Shown here: positions 10,505 through 21,435 of the stretch, piece after piece
Layout of the letters: each line of letters starts with the position of its first letter
Position numbering within the stretch: the stretch's first letter is position 1
NCBI GenBank assembly: GCA_010093485.1
Contig: MU001494.1
Location: 418,805-482,804 of the forward strand
From: Karstenula rhodostoma CBS 690.94
Lineage: Eukaryota > Ascomycota > Dothideomycetes > Pleosporales > Didymosphaeriaceae
Length of the DNA stretch: 64,000 nt
Reading direction: 5' to 3'
Notes under the pieces: generated by a model
Databases searched by the model: none
What the model was told of the DNA's origin: nothing
Seen by the model: only the letters and a program-made list of their open reading frames with translations
Translations under genes and position numbers: made by a program

Positions 10505-11912
10505 CTAGTGATCTTCCTCGTCAAGGTCATCCTTGTCTTCGTCAGACTCTTGGTCAAATTCCATGCTATAGTCCGTCTCTGTGTAATCAGAATCGTACAA
10601 ATAACCCTCGGGGTATGAGTAATGCTCGGATTCTTTTGGTGGAGTAGGGAACTTAGCACCCGGAGTTAGCACATAACGCGAGATCATTCTTCCGTACTCT
10701 TTTTGTTGCTGGGATCGTTCTCCAAAGCAGTAGAATTTCCAATCACTTTTTCGCCCCATTCGTGCCAGAAATCTCCTCGAACTTCTAATAGATGAAGCTT
10801 CGGCAGCTTCCCAGCGAATTTACTAAAGCACTCGGGCCACTTTCCCTCAGCCAAGTGCATGTGGTCCAGCTCTACGCACTTCAAGGTCTCCGCGTGACGC
10901 AACAAGAAGTCGACTAGATGACCTGATGTCAAAGTTTGCCAATCGAGGCCAGATGTGGTTTTTTTACTATAGAGTCGAGTTTCGGCTTCGGCGAGTCGAT
11001 TGTCGCCCTCACGTAGCGACCCCAGTAAGATGGGAGATTCAGCTGCATGGTGTGGAGATTTATCGCATATTTGAAGAGCATGGCGAAATATCCCGCGTCG
11101 AAAGCGTGCACATCTCCGGTCCTATCAAAAGTTGACTCATCATCCCAATCATGCGGAAAACTCTAGTGTAACAGTTCCAAATGCACGACGAACTCGATAA
11201 GATATTTTGCCACACAGTCGTCTGTGAGAATGTTACAGACAAACTTACAAGGCGCAAGAATCATGGGAGAAAACTTTGTACGCCGAGCTGCCCGCAGGAG
11301 ATGTATGAAAGTGTCGATGCTGTCTTCGTAGGGATGTTCGTCACTATAAGGGATGGCTAAACCCTTTTGAAATTCTTTGTTCAACCTGGTTGTCGACCGT
11401 AGGGTTTAGTTTGCCATTGTAAAGTCAACGTTGGTGAGTTTCGGGCACTTATTGAACAGGGAACAGAAACTGTCTCGAATTGTACCGTCCTCCAACATCG
11501 TGTTCACATCTTCGACCAACCCTTGGTATTTTTTCCAGTGCATCTGGACTTCTTGGTCAGAGAACTTTGCCTTTGGACCAATTGTGGAAGAGGATTTCCC
11601 TTCAGATCGCGGATGGAGATTGTAGAGATTGACACCCGTTCGAAGGAGCCAGTCATCGAATCGCAACACTTCTGGAACATCGGCCTGGAACCACAGCCGC
11701 TCGAAGGAATTGGGAAACTGCGGATTACTAGCAATTCCTTTTAAAGAATGAATGCTCTGCCTATTCATGTACCCAATGACATCTTTGAATAGGTGATCGT
11801 TTGCGACGTTGGAAAGGCGACGGCAGGTCAGCCGCAAAGCTTTGGTGCTGGATATATCGCACAGTCTACAGATCCAGTCGATGAGCTCATTGGGTAGGGA
11901 TTAGAGAGACAT
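10505..11912 (-). pseudogene. Decayed F-box-like gene
   Basis: A minus-strand reading with an F-box-like opening (SLPNELIDWICRL, then KALRLTCRRLSNVANDHLF) continues for about 1.3 kb in pieces. An ATG at 11912 is in frame but followed by TAA as codon 4. Further in-frame stops are TAA at 11408-11406 (after TMAN) and TAG just before the 11111 block (after LELLH). Two frame changes then separate the blocks ending SIGKL, starting TSGHLVDFLLRHAETLK, and ending in an acidic tail ESDEDKDDLDEED. No introns explain these breaks. Each in-frame stop could be a former CAA/CAG codon, as C-to-T mutation would give. The leucine-rich middle fits the usual F-box/LRR-like fungal genes. Expression as a full protein is improbable; whether fragments are made is unknown. 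Confidence 0.7.
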
Positions 11913-13287
11913 GGTGGGTGTGTTTTGATGGTGGTGTGGTCGGTAGAAGCAAAGCTCGTGATGAGGGAGCTGGACAAGCGCATGAGGACCCCTTGACGTC
12001 ACTAACTGCTTTGGTTGGCTCGCATACGCACCGGTGCGAGTAGTACAAGTCTGTTTCTACTTCTGGGAAACATCCAACAGCTCTCCGACGCTTTGTGCCG
12101 ATAAGCATCGCTAGCTCTTGAATCCAACGGATACATGGACCAGAGTTCCGGCGAGGGGGAAGTGCGAGATGCAAGAGGAATGGTTGAAGGATCGGTCCGG
12201 TCGGAACACTGCACGTGCCTTCGCGCTACCAGCACGCCAATCTATGGCGGCCTATTCGCCTCGAACCGCGAGGAACTGTAGTTGTCCGCCTCCGTCCACC
12301 TCCTACTCTCTCGACACCACCCAGAATTCACCCGTGTTGTTATTCTGTTATGACGACTCTACCACGTTTACTGCTCCGGTTGATGCACGTTTCTGTCCAA
12401 CTTCATAGAAACGTTTACGCGACTTTGATAATTGATCCAATGCGTCTTTACTAATCTTACCAAGGCCGCATCTATTGCTCTTCAAGTATTTTGTATCCGC
12501 ACGTTCTAGGTGGTAGTGTTCCTAATTACACTCGCATGAAGCCATGTGCCTGTAGAATTCATAATCTCACCCTTGCGCCTCATGCACTCGTATCCCTATT
12601 TCCCTCTGCAGCAGACTCGCGATTCCTATCACGCTTGCGACTCAACATCGCCTTCCAAGGATTGTACTCGTGCGAGCGAGGGAACGCTTTGCAAAGCGCT
12701 AATTTTTACTAGTCTCCAGTGCACAGTCTACCGACAATAGCAAGGGGCCGAATGCGTGAACCCCACGTGCGAAGACGGATCTCAACAACGGAGTTGTACT
12801 GAGTAACAATTTCTCGGCGGTTGATTGATGATCTTTTCATGAAATCCTAGCAGTCAATATGACTCAAGTCATCTAGTATGCAATCCTATTACTCTTAGTG
12901 ATAAGATTGCTGAAGCTGTGAAAGACACAGCGCTGTGCTCATTGTACGCATGATGTCAGTGCACCTACGTGGATCTTAGTGGCGGCTGACCACCCATTTC
13001 TCACAGACCAGGTCTATCGTACGCCTCATTGCCAATAAACGTTCAAAATCCTTCTCGCATATTCTTCGAGACATCCAGAAAAGTCCCAAACAATACTGAA
13101 TGCTCAAAAAAGCTCCTTCAGTTCAGGGGCCTCAGGTGGTGGCGCTCTACCCACGCGAGCGCCTTTGTTTCACAAAAGAGTGTTGGGATCCCTCTAGATG
13201 TAGTGGGCTGAGTAGAGTATAAAACTCCGAGCTGGGTTACACAGTCAGATTTACAATGTGCATTCTCTCTCCACTTCAGCCTTGGCC
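11913..13287. other. Intergenic region upstream of two pseudogenes
   Basis: About 1.4 kb, divergent between the decayed F-box-like gene and the decayed tyrosinase. Only short, motif-free ORFs. A TATA-like TATAAAA lies at 13219-13225. Confidence 0.5.
13219..13225 (+). promoter_or_regulatory. TATA-like box of the tyrosinase relic
   Basis: TATAAAA stands about 65 bp before the ATG at 13288 and suggests the promoter has outlived the reading frame. Confidence 0.35.
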
Positions 13288-14783
13288 ATGAAGTCCCTCG
13301 CAGTCGTAGCAGTACCCTTCTAACGGCGAGAACGTATGCCTCCCCGGTTTTTACCGCTGAGGGCAGCCTAGTAGAGAAGCGTCAGGGCCCTGGACCGTAT
13401 TACGCGATTTCCGCCGCGAACGGGGGGAATCTATCCTCGTGTAGAAGTTCGCGAGCTGGAGAAGGCGGGTGGAGAGCCATGAAATCTGTTCTTACTTGCT
13501 ATGACGGAATTCCAGGCGATGGACCAACATGTTATTGATTCGTGGTACCAGATCGCAGGTACGTTAGTTTCCACCCCGATCAATGCTCGTGATTTGATAT
13601 CGATCTAGGTATACATGGGATGCCCTTGTAAGTTCCGTTCTGGAGATGCGCCGATCGATCTAACTTTTTTGAAGCTATGCATGGGACGGTGTGGGAGGCA
13701 ATGGATCAGTGGGGTACTGTCCGCACAACCATTTGCTCTTCGGCACCTGGCATCGCAAAAACTGCAAAAGGTTGCGCAAAGTATCGCCAGTCGGTTTCCC
13801 ACGGCCTCGCGAACCAAGTACCAAGATGCCGCAACAAAGATTAGAATACCGTACTGGGATTGTGCCAAGGCTTTTCCCACCAATCAACCCGTAGTGCCCA
13901 CTTCTATGACTAACGAGAAGGTCGCGATCACGTTTCCAAACGGCACGGCTGCACAGATCGACAACCCACTGTACGATTACAACTTTCATCCACTGGACAA
14001 CAAAGAGATCAATGGTACAGTAAGTATTATGATAACGTACTTTCAATCACATGTCTAACAGGAAAAGGGGTGCCCGCTGTTCACTGGTCCTGGAGGCGCC
14101 ACTGGAGGCTTACCCTCAGTCTGCCAAAACAACGACAAGACGAGCGCGGGGTGATTACTTACCGTCTCGCCAGCACGAATAAATACCAAGCTTCTTTCGA
14201 TCCTGCCGAGTCAGCGGACATTGCTCTACAATATCCTCTCCCAGTATCAAACATTTGCGCAGGCATCGAGCGCGCAAGGCTGTGAGGGATCTGGAAAGGC
14301 TGGAAATCTGGAGAACTTGCACAATGCGATCCACAACGCCAACTTCCCCGGACATATGAGTCCGAGTAGGGCAACCGCCTTCGATCCCATATTCCGGATG
14401 CATCACGCGTATGTCTTATTCACCTTATGCAACTTAGTATAAGTGCTAAAAAACTGCGATAGCAATGTGAACCGCCAGCTTGCCCTCCACCAAACTATCT
14501 TCCCCGGCACATATATCGTCTCTTGCGTGGCAAACACACTTACCTACGCCTTAAGTATCGGTGATCAGTTAGACGCATCGTCGCGTAAGTATTACCATTC
14601 ACCCCCAACCACTTCCTACGAATTTCTAACCAACGATTAGCCCTCAAACCGTTCCACAAGAACGCAGCAGGCGATTTCTTGACCTCGAACTCAGCACGCA
14701 GCATTGCCGACTTCGGCTACACCTACCCCGAGCTCACTAACAGCCCTACCAACGCCACTATAATCTCCTCTATTAAGGCGTAA
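13288..14783 (+). pseudogene. Decayed tyrosinase (type 3 copper oxidase) gene
   Basis: Pieces of a fungal tyrosinase/catechol oxidase can be followed in order. A signal-peptide-like MKSLAVVAVPF is cut by TAA, and GPYYAISAANGG follows. Then comes VREL-EKAGGEP, an in-frame TGA, and NLFLLAMTEFQAMDQ leading to DSWYQIAG. After two plausible introns come IHGMP and YAWDGVGG, then the CuA segment PHNHLLFGTWHR, a frame change, and ASRTKYQDAATKIRIPYWD. The CuB part is present as NLHNAIHNANFPGH and DPIFRMHHANVNR in another frame, then DFGYTYPELTNSP. Copper-ligand His are largely retained, so decay looks fairly recent. At least two stops and two or more frame changes are not explained by introns. An intact gene with missed introns is unlikely. 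Confidence 0.78.
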
Positions 14784-14801
14784 CACTCTGGCGCCTCGGA
14801 C

Positions 14802-15137
14802 GTGCTTATCACGACCCTAAAAATGAAGCGTGTGTCGCGTATAAAAACTCTTCTGGGGGCTCTTTCGGGGTCTTACGATGCTATATTCATCCTGGTTCAC
14901 GGTTTTGAATTCTACGATCGGACATGGGAAGACGATACGGCGAAATTCACTGAGAGCATGGCAAAAGTGGTCGCCTCGTTCAATGAGAAGCGTGAAGATG
15001 GGCAAGCTTGCACACTGAAGGTACTCTTCACGGCTGCGAGCTATTCCAGATCGCTTGCGTCGAGCGACGTTCCGATGACGAAGATCGAAATGCCGGAGGA
15101 TATTGGGAGAGACGGAGATGGGTTCGAAGATTTGTAA
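14802..15137 (+). CDS. Unrecognised ORF, possible gene fragment
   Basis: A 111-codon open frame directly after the tyrosinase relic, with segments such as YDAIFILVHGFEFYD and CTLKVLFTAASYSRSL and an acidic end. The hydrophobic strand plus KVLFTA strand loosely recalls the end of a P-loop/NACHT-type ATPase core, but no Walker A is visible. I cannot name it. It may be a remnant of a different gene fused to the decayed region, or chance. Confidence 0.25.
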   Translation: MLITTLKMKRVSRIKTLLGALSGSYDAIFILVHGFEFYDRTWEDDTAKFTESMAKVVASFNEKREDGQACTLKVLFTAASYSRSLASSDVPMTKIEMPEDIGRDGDGFEDL

Positions 15138-15621
15138 TACCAGTCCCATGAGCACCAACACCACGAGCATCCCTTATGTTGCTTGGTTAGATTAACTTGC
15201 AAGTTCGCCCCTGCACACTCTGCACACGCACTGCGATCGATCGTCTTCAACACGTAAGTTTCACATCTTAGTCTAACACAATACTGTGATTCGAATCATA
15301 TCAGAAAACATTCGTCCTTCTTGAATAACGTTATCAGAACCCTGTAATATGTTGAACCGCGTTCACCAATTGCACGAGAAATGTGGATCTACCATCCTTC
15401 TCTATCAATCCATCCCACACCCCTGGCTTCGTACTTTTGATTCCTAGAAATGAATTCATTTCCTCCCATCACACTTGCCTACCTTCGATCTACTCATTCC
15501 CATGTCTCATTTTGCAGTCACGCTTAGTACTCCCACTTATTTTCATGGAACTGGTGCTCCAACTCAGGCGGTTGGCCTAACTACGGAAGAACAAATAATT
15601 TCAGTTCATAGAGGGGTATAA
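15138..15621. other. Intergenic spacer
   Basis: About 480 bp up to the 3' end of the SET gene. No coding signal. Confidence 0.4.
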
Positions 15622-16605
15622 TCAATGAAAGCACTCCTCCAGCTCCTTCCCCAGCTCCACTTTCCCAGCTCCCACATCCTTCAACAAATCCACCCTCGCA
15701 GCCACCGCCTGGCACACGGGATGATCATCCCCCACACAGATCCTCTCATGCGCAAGCTCCTTCTCCGCCCAGAGCAACGCGAGCTTCACATTCCCCAGCT
15801 CTAGACAATACCTCACAGCATCATGATACGACGTCCTTAGCTCCCTATTCGCGATCCCCTCCGCCACCTGCAGCCCCGCCAGCTGCGTCGCCGTCTTCAC
15901 CGCCTGCGCAGCCGTCATCTCATTCCCGTACACACTCTGCCGCGCGAGCTTCTGATCCAGCTCAAACATCTGCTTGCGCCTCGCCTCTCGCTTCTTGCCC
16001 TCGGCGTCATGCCCACAGGCTGCACACTGGCACACAAATCCCCACATGTCGAGCTTAGGCTGTCGCCAAATCTTCAGTCGACTCCCCCCATTTATGTACG
16101 AGATGAACAACTCTTCTCCCTCTTCAATATCCCGTACCGCATGGTACGTCCCCCTCTCGATGGCGGGATTGTACTCGTAGTGCACATTAGGGATGCACGA
16201 ATGATTGATCCGACTAGGCAGGTTATACACCCCGACCTCGAAGCTGTTCGCATCGTAGACGCCGATAGCGTCGCGCTCCCACTGCTTCAAGTCCTCCCAG
16301 CGCTTTCCAATGTACTTCTTCACGAGTTCCTTTCGCACGGGGGGCGCGAAGGGGTGCAGATCGAGGTAGGCGGCTTTGTCGGCGGCACTGAGCTTGCTGA
16401 CGGCGGCGAGGATCTCGGCAGGGTTTTCGCCGCCGTTGAGGGCGAGGAGGAGCGGAGTGGAGAGGATGCGGGTTCCACGGGGGATGGGGGCGTGGGCGAA
16501 GACGCCGAGGCCACTGAAAGGGGTTCGTTGGACCGAGATCAGGTGGCTGGCGTCGGCGGCGGCGGGGTGCAACTGGGAGGGGTTGTTGGTGCCTGCTGCG
16601 CCCAT
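15622..16605 (-). CDS. SET-domain protein (SMYD/SET5-like), putative lysine methyltransferase
   Basis: A 327-aa single-exon protein. The SET domain begins near residue 23 (SVQRTPFSGLGVFAHAPIPRG, the SAM-binding GxG-type opening). It continues through an inserted helical segment to SRINHSCIPNVHYEYN, the NHSC core that shapes the active site, then EEGEELFISYING with the catalytic-type Tyr. Cys-rich post-SET FVCQCAACG follows; its cysteines would bind zinc. The last ~120 residues are helical, as in SMYD/TPR-type C-termini. Expected activity is SAM-dependent lysine methylation of histone or non-histone proteins, but many fungal members are uncharacterised. The N-terminus (MGAAGTNNPSQLHP) is short and precedes the domain directly, supporting the start. 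Confidence 0.9.
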   Translation of the reverse strand: MGAAGTNNPSQLHPAAADASHLISVQRTPFSGLGVFAHAPIPRGTRILSTPLLLALNGGENPAEILAAVSKLSAADKAAYLDLHPFAPPVRKELVKKYIGKRWEDLKQWERDAIGVYDANSFEVGVYNLPSRINHSCIPNVHYEYNPAIERGTYHAVRDIEEGEELFISYINGGSRLKIWRQPKLDMWGFVCQCAACGHDAEGKKREARRKQMFELDQKLARQSVYGNEMTAAQAVKTATQLAGLQVAEGIANRELRTSYHDAVRYCLELGNVKLALLWAEKELAHERICVGDDHPVCQAVAARVDLLKDVGAGKVELGKELEECFH

Positions 16606-17809
16606 GGTGCTCGGTCTTTGGCTTTCGGGTGATGGTTCAGAGTCGCGTGGAGGAGGTTTTGAGTACGGCTTGTCATGAATTCAGGTCACTGTTGGTATGG
16701 GTGAGTGAGGTGGGAAAGTTGGTCGCGAATGCGCTGGGTCCAAGGCAGGTTTGGCGGCGATGCGAGGTTAAAAGTTTTCATTGGACATGCAGCTGGGACG
16801 TCCATGTATGTTGGGTGAGGGGACCCCTCCTCGATCATCGGATGCCGCGGAGTCACATATCCTTGTTTGGCGCCACGATGCGATCGTTTTTTTGCCCATC
16901 TGTATTCTATTTGATCCTTTGGGAATGGTAAGATGTTCGCTGTCACCGAGACCTCAACTCTTGTAAGGCCCACCTCCGATCACGATCCATCCCCACCAGC
17001 TATTCCTTATGTAGAAAGTTTGCCGAACAGCCGTCCACGGATCGCAAAGTGAGTCGTGATATCGTACCAGCACTTTTCTCATCGCACTAACACGAAATAA
17101 ACACAGAAGATGCAACTATATTCAGCTATTCAATATATCCAGTTCAAAATCGCAAGGAGCGCAGTTCGCGGCGTGGGAGGATTGTTACAGCCCAGACCAA
17201 TCACGATCGAACAACGGCAGTGCTTTGACCAATCATAATCCACTAATGCTTCTCGCCAGAGAATACATCAACCAACCTTCAACTGGTTGGCTAAAGGTAG
17301 TTAGAAGGGCTCATCAACTCTATCGTAACTAGCCGAGCAACGCAAGCGCAAGTATGTATATCCAACTTTGGAACATCCACTCAAAGTCCTAGCCTGGTTG
17401 ATCTTGGAATCCCATACACCCACTCGTCTCTCGCGAAGCTTCGGCCTCATGGTGTGATTTATGGAAGTCCAAATATATGAACCTGCCGTTTCTATAGTAT
17501 GTACCTAATGTTGTGCATCGGAAACAGATCTGTGGCAGTCAAGGTGTCGATGGCCAAATACCACAACACGCCCTAGAACAGACCATAGCACTACGCTAGA
17601 CCCCGAGTAATGACATCACCCAAATCTTCCTCACCGTTACCACACAAGCTGTACTCGTATGCACAAGCCCATAGGTAATAAGCATACTCGATGCGCCTCG
17701 CCTCAAGCAAGGTATAAAAAGCGTTGCGACGCGCGAGAGTGCGCTGCAGTACTATCTCACACGACCACATACAGCTTGACCAGCATTCACCAGGAATACT
17801 TCTTTTCTA
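16606..17809. other. Divergent intergenic region, SET gene / Con-6-like gene
   Basis: 1.2 kb without a convincing ORF. It carries the promoters of both neighbours, including a TATA box at 17713. Confidence 0.5.
17713..17720 (+). promoter_or_regulatory. TATA box upstream of the Con-6-like gene
   Basis: TATAAAAA lies about 90-110 bp upstream of the two candidate start codons. This is typical spacing for a strongly inducible fungal promoter. Confidence 0.5.
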
Positions 17810-18082
17810 ATGAAAAGCAACAATGACGGAGCCCAGCCACCAGACCAACGCCGCCGGCCTCACCAAGGAAGACCTGAGAACATCAACAACACGCCCGAGG
17901 ACATCAGCCACGCGGCAAGCGGCCACAAGGCGAATCTTAGCAACCCGACTATGTTTAGCCTTCTCGCCGGATCGATGCGGTGTATGAAGGGGATCCAGGC
18001 ATCGAAGGAGAAATCGAAGGAGGCGTTGAAAGAGTTGGGCGGGGAGGAGGCGTTTTATGGGAAGCAGGGGAAGGGGGAGTGA
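17810..18082 (+). CDS. Conidiation-specific Con-6-like small protein, apparent frameshift
   Basis: The second half reads ENINNTPEDISHAASGHK, then ANLSNP, then KEKSKEALKELGGEEAF. This resembles the G-x-K-A-x-(L/I)-x-N-P plus charged-helix repeat of Con-6 small stress/conidiation proteins. The ORF from ATG 17810 gives 90 aa, but its first ~22 residues are an unlikely Gln/Arg-rich stretch. In the next frame, ATG 17822 starts MTEPSHQTNAAGLTKEDL, a much more natural N-terminus, and this abuts ENINN where one base seems missing near 17876. Either the gene has a 1-nt frameshift, or the sequence has an error, or a short intron is missed. The segment NPTMFSLLAGSMRCMKGIQA is also odd for the family. 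Cytosolic, function unknown. Confidence 0.55.
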   Translation: MKSNNDGAQPPDQRRRPHQGRPENINNTPEDISHAASGHKANLSNPTMFSLLAGSMRCMKGIQASKEKSKEALKELGGEEAFYGKQGKGE

Positions 18083-18536
18083 GGGTGGTCGATGGTAATG
18101 AGGATGTTTGGTTGAATAATATGTATTATGGTACTTTGACGAAAATCGCAAGTAATAATGTTGACATTGGTTGCCTGCTAGGAGCTTAAATTCCTTGTCT
18201 TGCTGATACTTAGCCAAGGAGAATGCTCGTTGAATGAAAGGATGAAAAGGAATACAGAGAATGTTTCGACATCATACATGTTTAAGAATGTCGATCGACA
18301 AGAACGAGCGACGCGGACGCGTTATGTGTATATAGTGGCCGCTAGATGCGGAGGTCTTATCGATAGATTAGTCAGCCACATGCCTCGGTTTAGATGTCTG
18401 TGTACCTTCACCGTCACCACCACCATGGACGCGCCGCTGCCTCACAAACCCAGCAGTTGGTAAGCGGACCGAACTTGTAACTACAGGAGGCATATTCCTA
18501 CCCCCAGCTGGGCTCTATAAGCCTCAATCCGCCGCC
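18083..18536. other. Intergenic spacer
   Basis: 450 bp, 3' region of the Con-6-like gene and promoter of the dynactin p27 gene. No coding signal. Confidence 0.45.
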
Positions 18537-19263
18537 ATGTCCGCCCGCCCAACACGGCCCGACTCGTCCCGCCGTACTTCGGCCACGAACAAGCGCACCT
18601 CGATCCTCCCAAAGCACACCGCCCTCTTCATCGACCCGAGCGCCCTCATCGCGCAGCATGCCGGCTTCACAGGCACACAACCCATCACCGTCGGCCCCAA
18701 TGCCGTCCTCCACCCGCACGCAAAGGTCAGCAGCACGCTTGCGCCCGTAGTCATTGGAGAGAACGTTGTTCTGTGGGAGCGGACAAAGATTGGCGTGGGG
18801 ATGGGAGACAGCATGGACGAGAGCAAGAGGAGCAGCGTGGCCAGCATGGCGTCGCGGACCAGCGTGCGGGATTCCTCGCGCGGAGAGGGCACCGTGCTGG
18901 GGCGCAATGTCACCGTTGAGGCAACGGCTACCGTGGAGGCGGCAGAGGTGGGAGAAGGCAGCATCATCGAGGTTGGCGCATATGTGGGGAAGGGCTGTGT
19001 TATTGGGAAGGTGAGCTGCACCTACCAGACAGAGACCGACATGCTAATGGGCACAGTTCTGCACGATTGTCGCGCATTGCGTTTTGCCGGCCTACACACT
19101 TATCCCGGACTACATGGTGGTGCACAGTGCGACCGAGTATCGCCTGAACAAGACGTTGCTGCTGAGGCCGCAGGTGTTGGAGATGCGCATCAGCTTCCAC
19201 ACCACGCAGATCAACACGTTTAAGAAACTGGTGCCGAACCAGGTTGCGAAGTGGGTTTCGTGA
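18537..19263 (+). CDS. Dynactin subunit p27 (DCTN6-like)
   Basis: A 226-aa protein from exons 18537-19010 and 19057-19263, with a 46-bp intron (GTGAGC..CAG, branch TGCTAAT). It has the left-handed beta-helix hexapeptide pattern: PITVGPNAVLHPHAKV, APVVIGENVVLWERTKIG, then after a Ser-rich insertion TVLGRNVTVEATATV and GSIIEVGAYVGKGCVIGK. Splicing then gives FCTIVAHCVLP. The end LIPDYMVVHSATEYRLNKTLLL and KLVPNQVAKW is typical of dynactin p27. In animals and filamentous fungi p27 sits with p25 at the pointed end of dynactin and affects cargo (endosome) binding by dynein. The Ser/Arg-rich insertion at residues ~85-115 is longer than in animal proteins. Good family match. Confidence 0.85.
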
Positions 19264-20186
19264 TGTTCGCAAGGGAAGCGTCGAGGAATGGAAACCTACA
19301 GCTTGCCCCAGATGGGCTCAAGTGAGAGCGTCACAGGCGCAGGAGCAGGAGCAGGAGAACGTGTCCTAGGTCTGAATTCCATTCCAGGCATCTAGGTCTA
19401 GCTGACAACCCAGCATTAGTTTGTGATACCCGAAAATCGAATGAGATTATGTTCTTTTTAGTCCTCGAGATGGCATGGCCAGACATCACAGAATCGCGAC
19501 CAGCGATCACATCTGAGTGGGTGTCCGATGTATATCAGCCGTTACCGGTTCAAAGAATAGAGAACTGCAATCCACCTTTCCACGAAGCGGGTTGCTTGAT
19601 CAGCGGATCTTATCGAAGCTAGCGAAGAGAGAATGCGATACCTTGTCAAGTCTCTCACGCACGTACCACCTTACAAACCAAATAGCAGCATACACCATTT
19701 ACGGACAACGATAGCTGCGGTCCTTATTGCCGCTGCTACATATGGCAGATGCCTCTTGCCAGGTCGGATAAGATTGCGCCCAGAGCCGCAACAGCCAAGA
19801 AGGGCAGTTCGCTGTGGTTGTTGTTCGTTTAAGGTAGGCGGTTACACAGCCTGCCAATTACAGTTAGTACGCCCGGCCCCGATCCTCCAATACTAAACGC
19901 GAAACGGCCGAGATCCTTCTTAAGAGAAAATAACTGCTGCGACTGCGGAAATGATGCCCTGGCTGGGCACAAATGCAAGAAATATGCGACCGATAGCTTA
20001 AAATGGTCCGCAGAAGGGCCGTTGCAGCAATCTCCTCAGGAGTTGGGCATGCTTGGATTAGACGAAGCTTGGACGTAGCACTTGCCAATCTGTCTTTCCG
20101 GTATATATGGCCGTGAGAGCAGCACCTGGTACCTAGGCAGGACTCGTCAGTTGTCGCACTTTCTAACCCCAAGTCATTCTTTCACG
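19264..20186. other. Intergenic spacer
   Basis: 920 bp. Only short ORFs without bias. Contains the promoter of the FMN dehydrogenase gene. Confidence 0.45.
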
Positions 20187-21435
20187 ATGCGCTGCTCGGT
20201 CTTTGCTCTTGCGTCGGTCGCACTCGCTGCGAGGCCATTTCTGAACGAGCCGGACACTGGGTGAGCGCTGCGTTCGATTTCGAGTCCTTCCGAGCTAACT
20301 TTGACAGCATTGACGATGTCCTTGGCTCTACTCCCAATGGCACTTTGCCGCCGCTGGACCAGATAATCGGCCTGCCCGACTTTGACTGGGCAGCCCGCCG
20401 CAAGATGACGCCGAAGAACTACACATACTACCGCAACGGAGCGGCGGGAGAGTGGTCGTACAGGAACAACCTCGAAGTGTTCCAGCGCTTTCGCCTGCGA
20501 CCGCGTGGTGAGCAACTACCCCCAACGACTACTTACACGGCAGCTTACGTCTCCCAGTCTTGGTCGACATCACAAACATCGAAAGCACCCTTCCAACCAC
20601 CATCCTAGGCCACAACTTCTCCGCCCCCTTCTTCATCGCGCCTTGCGCCCGCGGAGGCTACGCACACCCTGATGCCGAGCTCAACTTCGTCAAGGGCGCG
20701 GCCTACGGCGACATTCTCTACATGGCGTCCATCCTCGGCACCAAGTCGATAGAGGAAATCGCCGCCGCCAAGGCAAACAGCTCGCAAGTGCTGTTCCAGC
20801 AGGTCTACCTTTCCGACAACATCACCGAGACGCAGGAGCTCTTCCAGCGCATCGAGAAGCTCGGCTCCAAGGCGATCGTGCTGACGGTAGACTCGGCCGC
20901 CGACGGAAACAGGCACCGCGCGAAGCGCTACGGCGTCGGGTCCGCGGACAGCTCGTACAGCTATCTGACGTGGGACTTGTATCGCAAGCTCAGCAACATG
21001 ACGACGCTGCCTATCGTCCCCAAGGGCATCCAGACCGTGGACGATGCACGTCTTGCGGTCAAGAACGGCGCCAAGGCGATTTACCTGTCGAACCACGGTG
21101 GACGCCAGCTCGACACCACGCCATCGTCGCTCGAGGTCGCGCTCGAGATCTACGAAGAGGAGCCCGAGATCTTCAAGCAGATCGAGGTGTACGCTGATGG
21201 CGGTGTGCGGTATGGCGCGGATGCACTGAAGTTGCTTGCGCTTGGCGTGCGGGCGGTGGGCTTAGGACGCCCCTTTATGCTCAGCAATGTGTACGGCGTG
21301 GATGGGGTGAAGAAAGTTATTGATACGATGAAGCACGAGATTGCTATTGACGCGGCGAACTTGGGGGTCGGGGATCTGAAGACGATAGGGCCCGAGTATG
21401 TGAATTGGAAGAGTGTGAATGCGTGGTTTAGCTAG
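20187..21435 (+). CDS. Secreted FMN-dependent alpha-hydroxy-acid dehydrogenase/oxidase
   Basis: A 383-aa member of the glycolate oxidase / lactate 2-monooxygenase family, which oxidises 2-hydroxy acids using FMN. Exons: 20187-20260, 20308-20507 and 20558-21435; introns are GTGAGC..CAG (47 and 50 bp). The N-terminus MRCSVFALASVALAARPF is a signal peptide, so the enzyme is probably secreted or vacuolar, unlike cytosolic glycolate oxidases. The barrel starts around ILGHNFSAPFFIAPCARGGY. VLFQQVYLSDN and KAIVLTVDSAADGNR are FMN-barrel strands. SNHGGRQLDTTPSS carries the catalytic His and substrate-binding Arg. VYADGGVRYGADALKLLALG and AVGLGRPFM bind the FMN phosphate. Length matches the family. 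The N-terminal exon has only 24 codons and fits the signal peptide exactly. Confidence 0.9.
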
